A DNA stretch of 64,000 nt from Colletotrichum lupini (Eukaryota; Ascomycota; Sordariomycetes; Glomerellales; Glomerellaceae), in contig NC_064676.1 of the NCBI RefSeq assembly GCF_023278565.1, positions 124,001 through 188,000 on the forward strand, in the 5' to 3' direction. This document shows positions 44,718 to 56,707 of the stretch, piece after piece. A program made the position numbers and the translations under genes. Every line of letters starts with the position of its first letter. The stretch's first letter is position 1. The notes beneath the pieces were generated by a model that was not told where the DNA came from, did no database searches, and worked only from the letters and a program-made list of their open reading frames with translations.

Positions 44718-46309
44718 TCAATTTAAACAGCCGAAAATAGTCTCCCAATGGGGTCGGAAGATGTCTTCGCCGTGGACTATGTCCAGCCAGAGAACACTTC
44801 TTAGACAGGCAAGTACACTAACCCAGCTTTTCACTTGGGCCAGTGCCACAAAATCTCTTGCCAAGCCAGTCAACCAGGTGTAGTGCTGGGTTCCCTGCGA
44901 GGCAACCATGCCTACAGTCAGAAGCCAAACGAAGAGACTGTTGCTGGAGTGAGCGTATGGTACGAGCTCCGCCAGGCTTTCCATCAGCCGATTGACAATC
45001 GTGTTGAATATGACGGCGTGTGAGTAATACGTCGGACCCTGGATGATGAAGATGTAGAGTATAGTCGCCAGTCGGATAGTTTCACTAGATGCCGAATGTG
45101 GCTCTACCACTTCTGGGGTTGACAACAGAAGTCGGTGTATGACAAAACATGATAGGTCATGTAGTCTTGTTGGTTGTAGCGGTGCTTTCTGCGCGCGGCG
45201 AAAAATACTCCGAAGCCGTATTAAAACATTTTCGACCTCGTTTTCGATCTCAACATCGCCGAGATGAGATAGATCACTGTCCAAAATAGTTGGATCTATC
45301 TGCCATTCAGGAGGCGTAGGGACACCGTCGCCAATGCCTACGTCGTTCTGCGTTTCAAACTGAGGCAGTCCGGTAACAATCATCGACACCCTTCGAGGTC
45401 AGCCAACGTCAGTACGCAAATGTTGTGCTATAGAGCTTGTATTCAACGTACCAGCTGACCATCCTTGCAGTTAGTGGACTGGTTTGTCTCACCGAGTTAA
45501 TGCCTCCTCGCATATTGACAAGTCTCTTCACTCCATCAACGTGCATTTTGCTAACTTGGATATTTCCTTTGCCAAACTGGTTTGCATGAAGAGAGTAAGT
45601 AAGCATGTGACAGCATCGAATCGTCATGAGGTTCTGGCTGAAATGGACAAGGCCAAGCTCACCTCGATAGCTGCTAGAGTGATGACTGAGTTCATGGTTC
45701 CATCTTGAATGGCCATTGAGTCGTCTTGAACCTTCCGGCGAAGTAGAGCAACTGAATCCGCCATCAGAATTTCTGATGACTGAAATCCTTTTTGAGCCAG
45801 CAACTCTTCGTCGAGACATGCTGTTTGTAAAGAAACGTGAAATAATGCTGGATCACCGAGAGCTAATGGCCACCATGAGACAAGGAATGGATTTGACGTC
45901 GCGTTTAGATCTAGAGGGTAGTATTCGAACGCGATCTTGTGGAGAACTACATGGGTTAATGAGCTAGACGTGGATCGACAGGTTTAGTCGTAATAGGCAT
46001 ACAGCTATGAATAAGACGTTGAACTTGCTGCCGCGGCAGTCTAGTTTGAGGATAAGAGTCAAAAGGATCAAGAGATCCAAATCGATAGTTGGTCAAAGCA
46101 CCGGATCCGTCCAGCGGAGGTCCCGGCGACGATGTTGCGCTACCCCCCGGTGCGGACCCGGAAGCAGCCGGAGCAGCCGTCAGGGGTTCGTTGGCGTAGG
46201 CGCACAGGACCTTGCGCTTGATGCAGCGGGAGCACCGCGGCGTGCGGAGGTCGCAGCTGTGTTTAGACTTTGCACACGCAGCACAGGACCGGCGGAGGGT
46301 TTGGCGCAT
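44718..46309 (-). CDS. Zn2Cys6 fungal transcription factor
   Basis: Four exons are inferred: 46309-46003, 45946-45663, 45576-45452 and 45390-44718. All phases agree and give 462 aa. The start at 46309 (MRQTLRRSC) puts the DNA-binding domain at the N-terminus. The frame is open further up to an ATG at 46552, which would add 81 mostly Ser/Arg residues. The zinc cluster is C-x2-C-x6-C-x6-C-x2-C-x6-C, from SCAACAKSKHSCD to RKVLCAYA. The rest resembles the Fungal_trans_2-type domain (NPFLVSWWPLALGDPALFH, MHVDGVKRLVNMRGGINS). It is likely a nuclear regulator. It is divergent from the ERG5-like P450 with 612 bp between starts, so it may control it; that is inference. Confidence 0.87.
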
Positions 46310-46921
46310 GTTTGTGCGAGATCGACTGGACTGGGGGCGATGAGGACATGGAAGAATTGGACTGGAGTGAGTCGATGGTCCCTCCGTGAGGTCGAAAGGA
46401 GAGAGAGAGAGAGATGAAAGTGATCCAATGGTGGAGACAATGGTCTGAGAGCTTCGCCCGCGTATCCGCGAAAGACTGAAGAGCTGCTCCCGCTTGACAG
46501 TTCGTTTCTTGCGGTGTCCTGACCGAAAGGGGTTTAGTCGCCGCAGTTTCAATCGTTAGGGATCTCGCTGCTCAGTTCCCTCCCTTGTCAAACTCCAGTT
46601 TTGTTTGCTGACAAACATCGAGTTGATTACCGAAAGAGGTTTAGTCTCCGCAGGTCGATGAGATGCCAAGACTTCACAGGGCTGGCTTGTTCCGCGGTTT
46701 GGGAAGAGAAACGAACGATGTTCTGCATGTGGTTCAACCAGACAGAGACCAGTTGAAATGAGATTGTGCTTGATGGTGTTTACAGGATACGAATACGCAA
46801 GACGAAACCCCCTTTGACGTTTTGATGGGTCTACTGGCTTCCTTTAAAGAGGTGCCGAGATGTCCCTTAGATGCTCTCCTGGCGGGAAAAACGGTCCAGC
46901 AACACCGTTGTAGACTTTAAC
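46310..46921. promoter_or_regulatory. Shared divergent promoter region (Zn2Cys6 factor / ERG5-like P450)
   Basis: 612 bp separate the two start codons. The short phrase CCGAAAG[AG]GGTTTAGTC occurs twice, near 46522 and 46631, and is a candidate element. The second copy reads CCGAAAGAGGTTTAGTC. Confidence 0.4.
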
Positions 46922-48715
46922 ATGGCTTCAGCAATCGTCGACACGCCTATCGTACAGCCTGGAGTAAGGCAAACATGGTCTAATGAGACGGTTCTGTCGC
47001 CTAGCACGCTGCCGGCTTTCTTTTCGGGCTGGTCAACATGGCAGTACATCGTCACCTTCCTTCTTGGCGTCGTCGTGTACGATCAGGGTACGAGCAGACC
47101 TTGAGCTCCTCGAAGATAACAAGAAAAAGACTGACATATTGCTAGTGATGTATCTCAAGAGGAAAGGCTCAATTGCTGGACCTGCGTACAAGATCCCCCT
47201 CATGGGACCCTTCATCCAGGCTTTACACCCCAAATTCGAGGAGTACCTTGCCCAATGGGCGAGCGGTCCCCTCAGCTGCGTGTCAGTCTTCCACAAGTAA
47301 GTACTTTAGCTCAGTCAAAGAAGCAAGTCCTCAAGGTCACTTAGGTGCATGCCCTGATCATTGATATCTCAGGTTCGTTGTTCTTGCTTCTGATCGCGAC
47401 ATCGCCCACAAAGTCTTCAAGTCTCCAGCCTACGCCGAGCCATGTATCGTCCCCATCGCCAAAGATATCCTCGGCCACAAAGCCTGGGTCTTCCTCCAAG
47501 GCAGAGAACATGCCGAGTACCGGAGAGGCCTGATGCCCCTGTTCACCAACAAGGCAATGGCAACATACCTCCCAGTTCACGAGAAGGTGCTGGGCGAGTA
47601 CTTTGACAAGTTCGTTGCCGCAAGTGAGGCAAACAACGGAAATCCCATGGCTTACATGGCTCTCTTCCGCGAGAACAACTGCGCGCTCTCGTGCCGTACC
47701 TTCTTCGGCGACTACATTTCTCAAGGCGCCGTCAAGAAGATTGCCGACGACTTCTACCTCGTCACCGCAGCACTCGAGCTTGTCAACGTTCCTCTCTCTA
47801 TGTACATTCCCGGAACAAAAGTCTGGCTCGGAAAGCGCGTGGCTGACCAGGTCCACGCTGAGTTTGCAAAGTGCGCGGCCGCGTGTAAAGCCAACATGGC
47901 CAAGGGCGCGACTCCGGCATCCATTGTTGACCACTGGGTTCTGCACATGATGGAGTCCAATAAGTATCGCGAGAAGGTTGCTGCTGGCGACACCGATGCT
48001 GTGAGACCTTCAAACATGATCAGGGAATTCACCAACGAGGAAATCTCAGAGACGCTCTTCACCTTCCTCTTCGCATCCCAGGATGCGTCTAGCAGTGCTA
48101 CGACATGGCTCTTCCAAGTCCTGGCGCAAAGACCAGACGTTGTTGAGCGCCTTCGCGAAGAGAACCTTGCCGCGAGGGGTGGTGACAGCACCAAGCCCTT
48201 TGACCTCCCCATGCTGGAATCGCTCACCTTCACCAACGCCGTCATCAAGGAGCTCCTCCGTCTCCGTCCACCCGTCATCTTCGTTCCCTATCTTGCAACC
48301 AAGAACTTCCCTGTTACGCCGAACTATACCGTTCCCAAGGGATCCATGATCATTCCGTCTTGCTACCCGGCCCTGCACGACCCCAATGTCTACCCCAACC
48401 CCGAATTCTTCGACCCTGACCGATGGATCACTGGAGACGCCGAGTCCAAGACCAAGAATTGGCTCGTTTTCGGTGCTGGACCACATGATTGCCTTGCGAG
48501 GAGGTATGTGCCACTGACGATGGCTGCCATGATTGGCAAGGCGGCGTTGGAGATTGATTGGAAGCATCATGCTACGGAGAAGTCGGAGGAGATTAGGGTG
48601 TTTGCTACATTATTTCCAATGGTAAGTGTCTGGTCATGTCTCAGTCTCTAACTTCGCAGATGCTGACTCTTTTCTCAAGGATGAGTGCCAGTTGAGCTTT
48701 ACCAAGCGACAGTGA
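46922..48715 (+). CDS. ERG5/CYP61-like cytochrome P450 (sterol C-22 desaturase paralogue)
   Basis: Exons 46922-47087, 47146-47296, 47373-48621 and 48680-48715 give 533 aa. The N-terminus has a membrane span (WQYIVTFLLGVVVYDQ), followed by the CYP61-type KGSIAGPAYKIPLMGPF. The I helix FASQDASSSATTW (about 340-352) and the stretches VPKGSMIIP, YPALHDPNVYPNPEFFDPDRWITGDA (over two lines in the family) and KTKNWLVFGAGPH are those of ERG5. The ExxR motif is ELLR (399-402). The heme loop is FGAGPHDCLARR with Cys479; ERG5 proteins usually have VCLGQRY, so Gly is Ala and Gln is Arg here. The last exon is only 12 codons. ERG5 makes the C-22 double bond of ergosterol at the ER. This copy looks like a diverged paralogue and may act on another sterol. 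Confidence 0.85.
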
Positions 48716-48979
48716 GACTCGCTTGCTGAGTTGCTACGCTAGCTTTTGCCTGTTTCTTCTATAGAACACGCGGATCTGTCTCTAAGCATGATGACAATGG
48801 GGGACTTCAGAACCTCACACGACTATCTTATTTTTAATAACGAAAATATTCCATATGAAGGTCGTCCTGGTAACCTTCTTCACAGTTCCTAATTCCAAAC
48901 ACAGACTCCCTTGCCTTGTAAACGACAACATCTCAAACGCCCAAGTGATCTGATAGCACCATATCCCTCATTTCAGTGA

Positions 48980-49753
48980 TCAACCGCGAGAATTCCACAT
49001 ACCAATAACGTCATCTGCAGTAGCCTCCAGGGCCTGCTGCTCTTCCGGGCTGGAGGTCCAGCTTTCAGTCCCGGCAATGTGCACCAGCCCGGGGTACTGT
49101 GGCGGAGGAGTTATCGGGGACACGGAGAGTCGCTGGGAACTGTTGGTTACACTGCTGATCTCTGGATACACCTGCATCGAGGGGACTGCAGCTACATGCA
49201 CCCTGTCCCGATGAAACATCTCCATCCGTCGCGAGCGAAGAGATGCCGGGGACGGCTCGCTGTGGAACCCAAATCGTCGGCGGGATGGTTCCCAGCCAAG
49301 CGTCGGACTGTTCGCAAAGCACGGACGGCCTCGCATAGACTCTCGAGGTGACATGGTTGATCTGTTGGAGGGGTAATGGGTAGGACGACTGATCAAGGAG
49401 GGTACCAGAGAGCCTGCATCCGACGAGGTCGCGCTAGTGTTGTTGGTACGAGTCGGACGCAAAGGCGTAATGACGAAATGGCCATCTACCTCACACTCGA
49501 TCGACATTGAACCTTGACCCAGATAGCACTCTAGGTCAGGAAGTCTGATGACGGTGCCGGTGGTTGCGATCGACTCGGAGTCGTTGATGCCACTGTCTCC
49601 TACCGAACTCGCTGCATCGAGGGCAATGCCTTGGATGGACACTCTCAAGGAAAAGTTACCAGGCCGACGACGTAAACGCCGACTACCCGGAAGCGTGCGG
49701 TTGGTTGAGGAGGATGGTACTTCTGATCGACTGCGCTCAGAGTCAAACGGCAT
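48980..49753 (-). CDS. Hypothetical protein, 257 aa, low-complexity
   Basis: A single open frame runs from ATG 49753 to the stop at 48980. The protein is Ser/Pro/Arg-rich and lacks a signal peptide or membrane segment. It has a short ordered-looking part near residues 30-100 (NFSLRVSIQGIALDA, TVIRLPDLECYLGQGSMSIECEVDGHFVITPL) and a disordered middle. It is convergent with the ERG5-like gene, 264 bp away. No family is recognised and no function is proposed. Its length and absence of stops make a real gene likely. Confidence 0.55.
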   Translation of the reverse strand: MPFDSERSRSEVPSSSTNRTLPGSRRLRRRPGNFSLRVSIQGIALDAASSVGDSGINDSESIATTGTVIRLPDLECYLGQGSMSIECEVDGHFVITPLRPTRTNNTSATSSDAGSLVPSLISRPTHYPSNRSTMSPRESMRGRPCFANSPTLGWEPSRRRFGFHSEPSPASLRSRRMEMFHRDRVHVAAVPSMQVYPEISSVTNSSQRLSVSPITPPPQYPGLVHIAGTESWTSSPEEQQALEATADDVIGMWNSRG

Positions 49754-50278
49754 CGTGGGCTAATCAACGACTGAGCTTGCTATAGCGTAGGGTGCTGTTC
49801 AATGTTATTGAAAGACAAGTGTGAACTGGAGTTTACTAAAGCTGTTGTGACCAAGTTTATTGTAGACATACGAGGTCTCTCGAGTTTATCTATATAAGAA
49901 TCAAACATCTTTCTTTGCTATTCTACCGCGTGGATTCAAAGAGTTGTTGATTCTGACTTGAAGTTGTGAGAGGATTCGAGATAAGCCCAAACAGAAGCGG
50001 GTTCTTTGCTGTATGTTCAACCCTTAACTTCTAGACTACTCTGGTAGAGTAGAATCTTTGCTAACTATCGAACCACATATTCATGAAGAAAGATGGAAAA
50101 GACATGAAGAACTCGTCAAAGAAGCGCATTTCAGCGAGACATATTGCTGCAGCTTTGTCTCGACTGTGGCTCCTTGCTCTATTTCTGGGATCAACAAGCT
50201 GGTTGGTTGTCCTTGTGGAGCCGAGGAGCTCCTCCATTCATAGTTACAATTGAGCACCCTACCGTCAACTCGGAAAAG
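49754..50278. other. Intergenic
   Basis: Nothing recognised. Confidence 0.5.
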
Positions 50279-50373
50279 GGTCGGTTAGCTCAGTTGGTTA
50301 GAGCGTGGTACTAATATTTCACCTGAAATGTTGTGTAATGCCAAGGCCGGGAGTTCAAGCCTCCCACTGATCA
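50279..50373 (+). tRNA. tRNA-Ile(AAT) with 21-nt intron
   Basis: GGTCGGT pairs with ACTGATC (two G-T pairs) and A is the discriminator. The D arm is TAGCTCAGTTGGTTAGAGC. The anticodon stem TGGTA/TGCCA encloses AAT at 50313-50315. The intron is 50317-50337. The T arm is CCGGGAGTTCAAGCCTCCC-like around TTCAAGC. Confidence 0.94.
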
Positions 50374-51804
50374 CGAACCTTTTGCCACGAGCGCTATTTA
50401 CTATTTTGCTGAAATAGCTAGTGTCCATGAGAGTTCCACGAGAGCCATTTGGCGATAGACAATTGTGGTGCGCAAATTTGTGTTGAAGTTTTGTGTGATG
50501 TGGGGAACATGTTGGAGACAGACCACCTGAAAGAGTTGGAGAAAAATCGCGGTTACTTCGACTTCCGTCGCGAGAATCTATATGTCTTCTAATTACCATG
50601 AGGCCTGTTCATGATGGACATAATGCGCACAAATTTGCTCAGATAGCCGTGACGGGGCTTCCTATCGTTGCGTACTTAGGTTGTTCGCTCCTCATCGCAT
50701 CCCCCGATCTCTACATTCAGGCAGTAGTGGCCGGCGTTGGCCGTGAATCTCCATTCACGACTTCACACGCGCATATCCGCCTTTCAAATTGGCTGTCCTG
50801 CCAAGCACTAGACGCCTGCTGCGATGTAACTCCAGCGGGAAGGCGAAGAAAAAGATATTCAGGCTAATATGGGAATCCGGCATTGGGTCAACCCTTGACT
50901 CTCCCGTAGCCACGGTTCTCTAAATATCGACGCGTTCATTAAGGACCCTCGATCTTGGACCTCATTATTGCAGCGTGGGTGGCTACTGGTGGAATTTTCT
51001 CAGATCCCGATTTCTGGGCCCGGAACTTGAAATGAGCTTGTCGACGCCAACCACTTGCACATTACGGACAACTTTCCTCTTCTCTGTCAACCTTTTCTTC
51101 TGGTTCCCTCCGTCTGCACAACAACCCCGCGCTCACACGCGCCAAAAAAGAAATCTTGGAAATGGGCCTACGGCGCAGGCGGGATGCCCACTTTCTCCCC
51201 CTCGCGCTAGCCCAGGCACAGGAATTCTCGGAGCACCCTCCGAGCGCCAAGTCAGTTTGCCAGACATGGCCACGGCACTGCTGCTGTTGCTCCGTCTGAC
51301 TTGCGCGGCCAGTATGCCTATCTGGTGCAATGAGACATATGATAGTTCTCAGCGAGTTTGCACATGACGCGATCGAGCTGGGAGAGGTTCACTCCGGGTA
51401 AAAAGGATGAATGCCTCTGCAGGAGATCTGAGGGTCCTTCCTGCTTGACGCTGAACCACCACGATAATTTCCCCAATATTTGCGTGGGTGGTTAGCAGCG
51501 GGAAGCACATCCTTCGGGCCGGCGATGCCACACCCCACGTGGGAAAGTCGAGAATCCAGGAATATTCCAAAGTCATGTTCGATGGCCAGCCAACCTAGTG
51601 AGAGCCAAGAGACAAAGGGTGAAAGCAGCATGCAATGTGACCCCAGGTCAGACCTCCCTCGCGATGGAGTTTGTTCAGGATCATGTATAAGTCTACGGTA
51701 CCCACCCCAGGGAAGATGTCGATAAGAGATGATGCTCTAGTTGTCAGACGTGTGCGCATCGCTCAGCTCATCGACCATCAATCAGAATCAGAGAGTCGAA
51801 CATC
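50374..51804. other. Intergenic, 1.4 kb, xylanase promoter
   Basis: No gene supported. One GGCTAAT word (50862-50868) resembles the XlnR core GGCTAA but is 937 bp upstream. Confidence 0.45.
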
Positions 51805-53219
51805 ATGTACGCCAAGGCTGTTCTCGCGGTTCTGTTGGGCTCCGGCCTCGTTTCGGCTCAGCTCAACACCCTTGCCGTCCGCGCCGGTCTGAAGTACTTC
51901 GGCACGGCCGTCGATGAGCGCCGCACAACTACGGATGCCGCCTACATGGCAATTGTGAACAACACTGCCGAATTTGGTTCCCTGGTACCTGAGAACGGAC
52001 AAAAATGGGCGTATACCGAGCCTACTCAGAACACCTTCTCTTACACCTCGGGAGACATTGTACGTGATGCGCCAGGGCATGGGGGCTTGGCTAGATCCAT
52101 TAGACTGAGCGCGGGCTGACTCGATGATTTCGCCTAGATTCCGAATATTGCAAAGGCGAACGGCCAGATCCTGAGATGCCACACCTTGACATGGTAAACT
52201 TCCCTTTGGTATGAGCATTGGTGGTGCACAACTCTGACCAGGAACCAGGCACTCTCAACTCCCCAACTGGGTCTCGAGCGGATCATGGACAGCAGCAACC
52301 CTGACTGCCGTCATCAACACGCATATTTCCAACGTTCTAAAGCACTATCTCGGCCAGTGCTACGCCTGGGATGTCGTCAATGAAGCAGCAGCAGACGACG
52401 GAAGCTGGCGCACCAGCGTCTTCTACACCGTCCTCGGCACCGACTACCTTCCCATCTCCTTTAGAGCTGCCAGGGCTGCTGATCCCAATGCCAAGCTGTA
52501 AGCCAGAGAGTCCCCTGCCTCTTACCACTCAATCACTAATGGAAGAACCCAGCTACTACAACGACTACAACCTCGAGTACAACGGCGCAAAGACCAACCG
52601 CGTCTACGAAGCCGTCACCATCGTCCAGAACGCCGGCGCACCCATCGACGGTGTTGGCTTCCAGGGCCACTTGATCGTGGGCTCCACCCCGGGCCGCAGC
52701 GCCCTCGCGACCGCCCTCCGCCGCTTCACCGCCCTCGGCCTCGAAGTCGCCTACACGGAGCTCGACATCCGCCACTCCAGCCTGCCCGCCTCCAGCGCCG
52801 CCCTCGTCACACAGGGCAACGACTATGCCAACGTCGTCGGTTCCTGCTTGGACGTTGCCGGGTGCGTCGGCGTCACCATCTGGGGCTTCACCGACAAGTA
52901 CAGCTGGATCCCTGAGACATTCAGCGGTGCCGGTGATGCCCTTCTGTGGGACGCCAGCTTCAACAAGAAGCCTGCGTACACGTCTGTTTCCTCTGTACTT
53001 GCTGCTGCTGCTACTGGTGCCGTTCCGACTACGACTTCGCGCGCGACGACTTTGATTACGACTACTACATCTGCTGCTGCGACTACGAGTAGTGCTGCCT
53101 CTGGCGCCGGACAGGTCCGCTGGGGCCAGTGCGGTGGTATTGGCTGGACCGGGCCTACTACTTGCCAGTCTCCTTACGTCTGTACCAAGGCGAATGACTA
53201 CTACTCTCAATGTCTCTGA
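51805..53219 (+). CDS. Endo-1,4-beta-xylanase GH10 with C-terminal CBM1
   Basis: Exons 51805-52059, 52138-52193, 52249-52497 and 52553-53219 give 408 aa with matching phases. A signal peptide ([18 protein letters not shown]) precedes a GH10 barrel: [31 protein letters not shown], the acid/base Glu149 in [10 protein letters not shown], and the nucleophile Glu256 in [21 protein letters not shown] marks the end of the barrel. A Ser/Thr linker leads to a fungal-type cellulose-binding module ([18 protein letters not shown] and C-terminal YYSQCL). It hydrolyses xylan backbone outside the cell, targeted to cellulose-rich walls by the CBM1. Confidence 0.95.
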
Positions 53220-54974
53220 GAGATTACGGGATTCTTCTTTAATCGCCCGCTCTCTATCGTGAGCAACAAGCAAGGGACGGAGAGGGTACGGCACTTTCGG
53301 GGATGGCGGGGTAGAGGTGGGGGTGGGTTCAGTCTGGGTTCCATGCCCATTTGATTGAACCAGATGTAAATACTTGACCTTCATGTTCATACTTACTTAG
53401 TACTTTGATTCATGAAGAATGAATTCAACTGTTTGCTCCTGGCTAACGTATGCTCTTTCGGCAATACTTGATGTTTTGTGTAACCATTGACATCACGGTT
53501 GATGATCAAAGAGAACTGTGTTTTCTTCCACGGGGAAAACCCACTAAATCTCGCTCCCAAGCTCCTAGACCAAGTGTGTGATTGTCGCTACATCGCTCCA
53601 GTATGGGAACCAGACGTAAGCACAGAAAAACTAAAATGGTTACTAATTGAGTTTCCTGGTATTATGCTGCACCTCGGCTCGTCGTCGTAGAGTTTAGTGC
53701 TCTTAAGTCCGGGAGCATAAGAATAACTTGGTAGATGCTACGGGTAGGCACATTGGAAACGAGAGACTGGCACAAGCTTCACCGCTAAATCAATCATCCA
53801 TGCAAGGTAAACGCCGATAGTAACCCTCCTCATCGCCTATCACCGATGGATATACCTAGGAATTTGTAATGATGCCGCGGAAGCGGCGCAACTCAAATGG
53901 CACAGGCTAGTTGAGGGGGAATCAAAGGCTATTCTGCAAATCTGCGATGCGATCGAATGATACGCGACGCCGTCGTCCCGGACGATCGGCAATAAGCACC
54001 TTAGTGCATACCAAGCATACTAACGCACATGTTTCCATGGGATGACAAGGGAACTAGCTAAAGCCAGCAAGCCAAGAAGAACGTCTGTCAGCGCCTCCGT
54101 CAGCAGGCTGCAGCAGAAAAGAATGGAAAAGCTCCATGCATGCTGGTGTCTGGCTCGGGAGGAAGCGTACGAAGTACGGAGTACATACGGATTTTACGCT
54201 TGGCCTGCATTGCCCCAAGTCACTGACAGGCTGTGCTACGCCGCACAACAGCATGGAATCGAACAGCTGAACCTCATCCACGGACACCGTGGGGCTTCAT
54301 GCTGGAAACGTCAGCTAATTCACGTAGCTTATCTGACTCGCGCGAGCCCCCGCGGCCAAAGGAAATCCGGACTTTTGACCGTGGAGGGGCATTGGGGTTA
54401 GAACAAGTTAATCCAATTACATGTCTCAGTTGCCAAGAACAAAACCCACTGAAGATTTCCACCCCTCCTCTCTGCGTCATCATCTGAAGTGGCGGGCGAA
54501 GCTAGTCCTTTCCGGCCCAAGCACCTGCGAGTATGGAAGCTTGACACCGCCAGAAAGGCCAGACCAAAAGCTGAGTAGAACCACCAAAAAAGAAAACGAA
54601 CCCATCCGCGGCATTGACGGCTGCCCCTGGGCGTCGGAAGGCTCCGTAGATATGCCGGCAAGCTCATTGAACTGCTTAAACTCGGTATAGTGCCGTCTTA
54701 ACTCCAGCTAGCTCCGGTCAAGAGAGTTCTTGATGACATGATGAACGAAGGGGAATGGGCCCTAGCTCGCAGCATCTGTGGATGCCGTCATGGACCGTGG
54801 CCTCGGTGCTTTGTATTCTAAAAGTTCATACATAAACCCTGCCCCCCTCACCAAGTCGCTGATAGTTACTGCCTGATCAATTCGTGCTCTACAAGTTTTG
54901 AAGACGAAAATCGACTCCGACAGTACCATATCAACAACGCGAGTCAGCTTATCACAAACACAACACACACAATC
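53220..54974. other. Intergenic, 1.75 kb
   Basis: No coding signal supported on either strand. Confidence 0.5.
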
Positions 54975-56162
54975 ATGTCCGACATCAAGTTTGAAGGATG
55001 GCTCGGCCACAGCCCCGACAGCGTCAACGGAAAGATGGAATGGGGCGCGTTCGAGCCCAAGAAGTGGACTGAAGACGACGTCGACATCGAGATCTCCCAC
55101 TGCGGTATCTGCGGTTCTGACCTTCACATGCTCCGCTCGGGCTGGGCTGAGACCCCTTATCGTGAGTTTTCCCTCTTTACCCCGCCTCGACTCAAAACGC
55201 GGGGTTTTCAAGCAGCAATTTGTCCATTGTTCTTTGCTAACCTGTGCTCCTTTTTTTTAGCTTGCTGCGTCGGACACGAGATCGTCGGCAAGGCCGTCCG
55301 CGTCGGCAAGAACGTGAAGCACGTCTCCGTTGGTGACCGCGTAGGTGTCGGTGCGCAGGCTCGCTCCTGCATGAAGTCCGACTGCCCCGAGTGCTCCATC
55401 GGACGCGAGAACTACTGCGGCCGTGCCAACATCAGCACATACGGCTCCGTCTACCCCGATGGTGAGGGCAAGGCAATGGGTGGCTATGCCGACTACAACA
55501 GAACCAACGGACACTTCGTCATCAAGATCCCGGATGGTATTCCTTCTGAGGATGCCGCGCCCATGCTTTGCGGTGGCATCACGGTCTTCTCCCCGTTGAA
55601 GGAGAACGGCTGTGGACCTGGAAAGACTGTCGGTGTCGTTGGTGTTGGTGGTCTTGGCCACTTTGCTGTGCTCTTCGCCAAGGCCCTCGGCGCTGACAAG
55701 GTCATTGGTATCTCCAGAAAGGCCACCAAGAAGGACGAGGTCCTGAAGCTTGGAGCTGATGAGTACATTGCGACCGACGACGACAAGGACTGGTCCAAGA
55801 CCAACGCCCGCAGCATCGATCTCATCATCTCTACCGTGTCCAGCGAGAAGATGCCCCTGCAACAGTACCTGAGACTGTTGAAGGTCTACGGCACATTCAT
55901 CCAGGTCGGTGCCCCCGACGGTGGTAACCTGCCTCCCATCAACGCCTTTACTCTGCTCGCCAGCGGTATCAAGGTTGGTGGCAGCGGTATTGGCTCTCCC
56001 TCCGATATCAGGGAGATGCTTGAGCTCGCTGTCGAGAAGAAGGTCAAGCCTTGGGTCCAGAAGCGCCCGCTTAAGGACGCCAACAAGGCCATTGTCGACA
56101 TGGAGCAAGGCCATGCTCGTTACAGATACGTTCTGGTTAACGAGAAGCACGCTAAGTTGTAA
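54975..56162 (+). CDS. Zinc-dependent alcohol dehydrogenase, ADH6/cinnamyl alcohol dehydrogenase type
   Basis: Exon 1 is 54975-55161 and exon 2 is 55261-56162; the protein is 362 aa. The 99-nt intron (GTGAGT..TTTTAG) is itself open in frame, so a retained form would have 33 extra residues inside the catalytic site. The catalytic zinc ligands are Cys43 in HCGICGSD and His68-Glu69 in VGHE. The structural zinc cysteines are Cys99, Cys104, Cys107 and Cys115. The nucleotide-binding motif is GVGGLGHF. The layout fits NADPH-dependent medium-chain reductases of the yeast ADH6/ADH7 group, which reduce aromatic and branched aldehydes in the cytosol. This would suit detoxification of lignin-derived aldehydes, an inference given the nearby xylanase and peroxygenase. 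Confidence 0.92.
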   Translation: MSDIKFEGWLGHSPDSVNGKMEWGAFEPKKWTEDDVDIEISHCGICGSDLHMLRSGWAETPYREFSLFTPPRLKTRGFQAAICPLFFANLCSFFLACCVGHEIVGKAVRVGKNVKHVSVGDRVGVGAQARSCMKSDCPECSIGRENYCGRANISTYGSVYPDGEGKAMGGYADYNRTNGHFVIKIPDGIPSEDAAPMLCGGITVFSPLKENGCGPGKTVGVVGVGGLGHFAVLFAKALGADKVIGISRKATKKDEVLKLGADEYIATDDDKDWSKTNARSIDLIISTVSSEKMPLQQYLRLLKVYGTFIQVGAPDGGNLPPINAFTLLASGIKVGGSGIGSPSDIREMLELAVEKKVKPWVQKRPLKDANKAIVDMEQGHARYRYVLVNEKHAKL

Positions 56163-56707
56163 AAGTATCAAAAGGTTCGGAATGGACTATGTAGATTAGA
56201 AGATGAATGATGAAATGATGATGAGTTGAAGCTGAGTCTATGAATCTGATTGCAAACATGTGCTCGCACGAATTCTACATCGCGTTTGCTTCCACTTGTG
56301 GCTATCCGCGGTTTCTCAAGCTCGTGAGCGGTCGGGGCCATGGCTATGTCAACAATTAGGATGATTACCGTAAGCATGCTTACTCGACATGTACTTCACA
56401 ACGCAATCAATGATCACTAAAACTATGGGGGCGAGGTTCCTACGCCAATACACTACTCTCGCTTCGATAATCAAGTACATCATGATGTTGTGTTATTGGT
56501 GTCCGTTTAATCACTCTTTAGTCAAGCACTCCCAAGGGTTAAGTCTTTCCTAGAATGCGAAGAGTAAATAGGGAGCATGGCTACTGCTCCAACAGCATGA
56601 TTATGAATTAAGTAGGATATATATCGGCTGGTAAAGTCTTGTCGCTTATACAGAGGTGGTTCTACATTACTTGTGTATCATGGCACTCACAGACATGGAT
56701 GACTATG
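56163..56707. other. Intergenic between convergent genes
   Basis: Nothing recognised; it should hold both terminators. Confidence 0.5.

Noticed and set aside
50862..50868. GGCTAAT as an XlnR site for the xylanase
   Set aside because: A single imperfect core 937 bp upstream is expected by chance.
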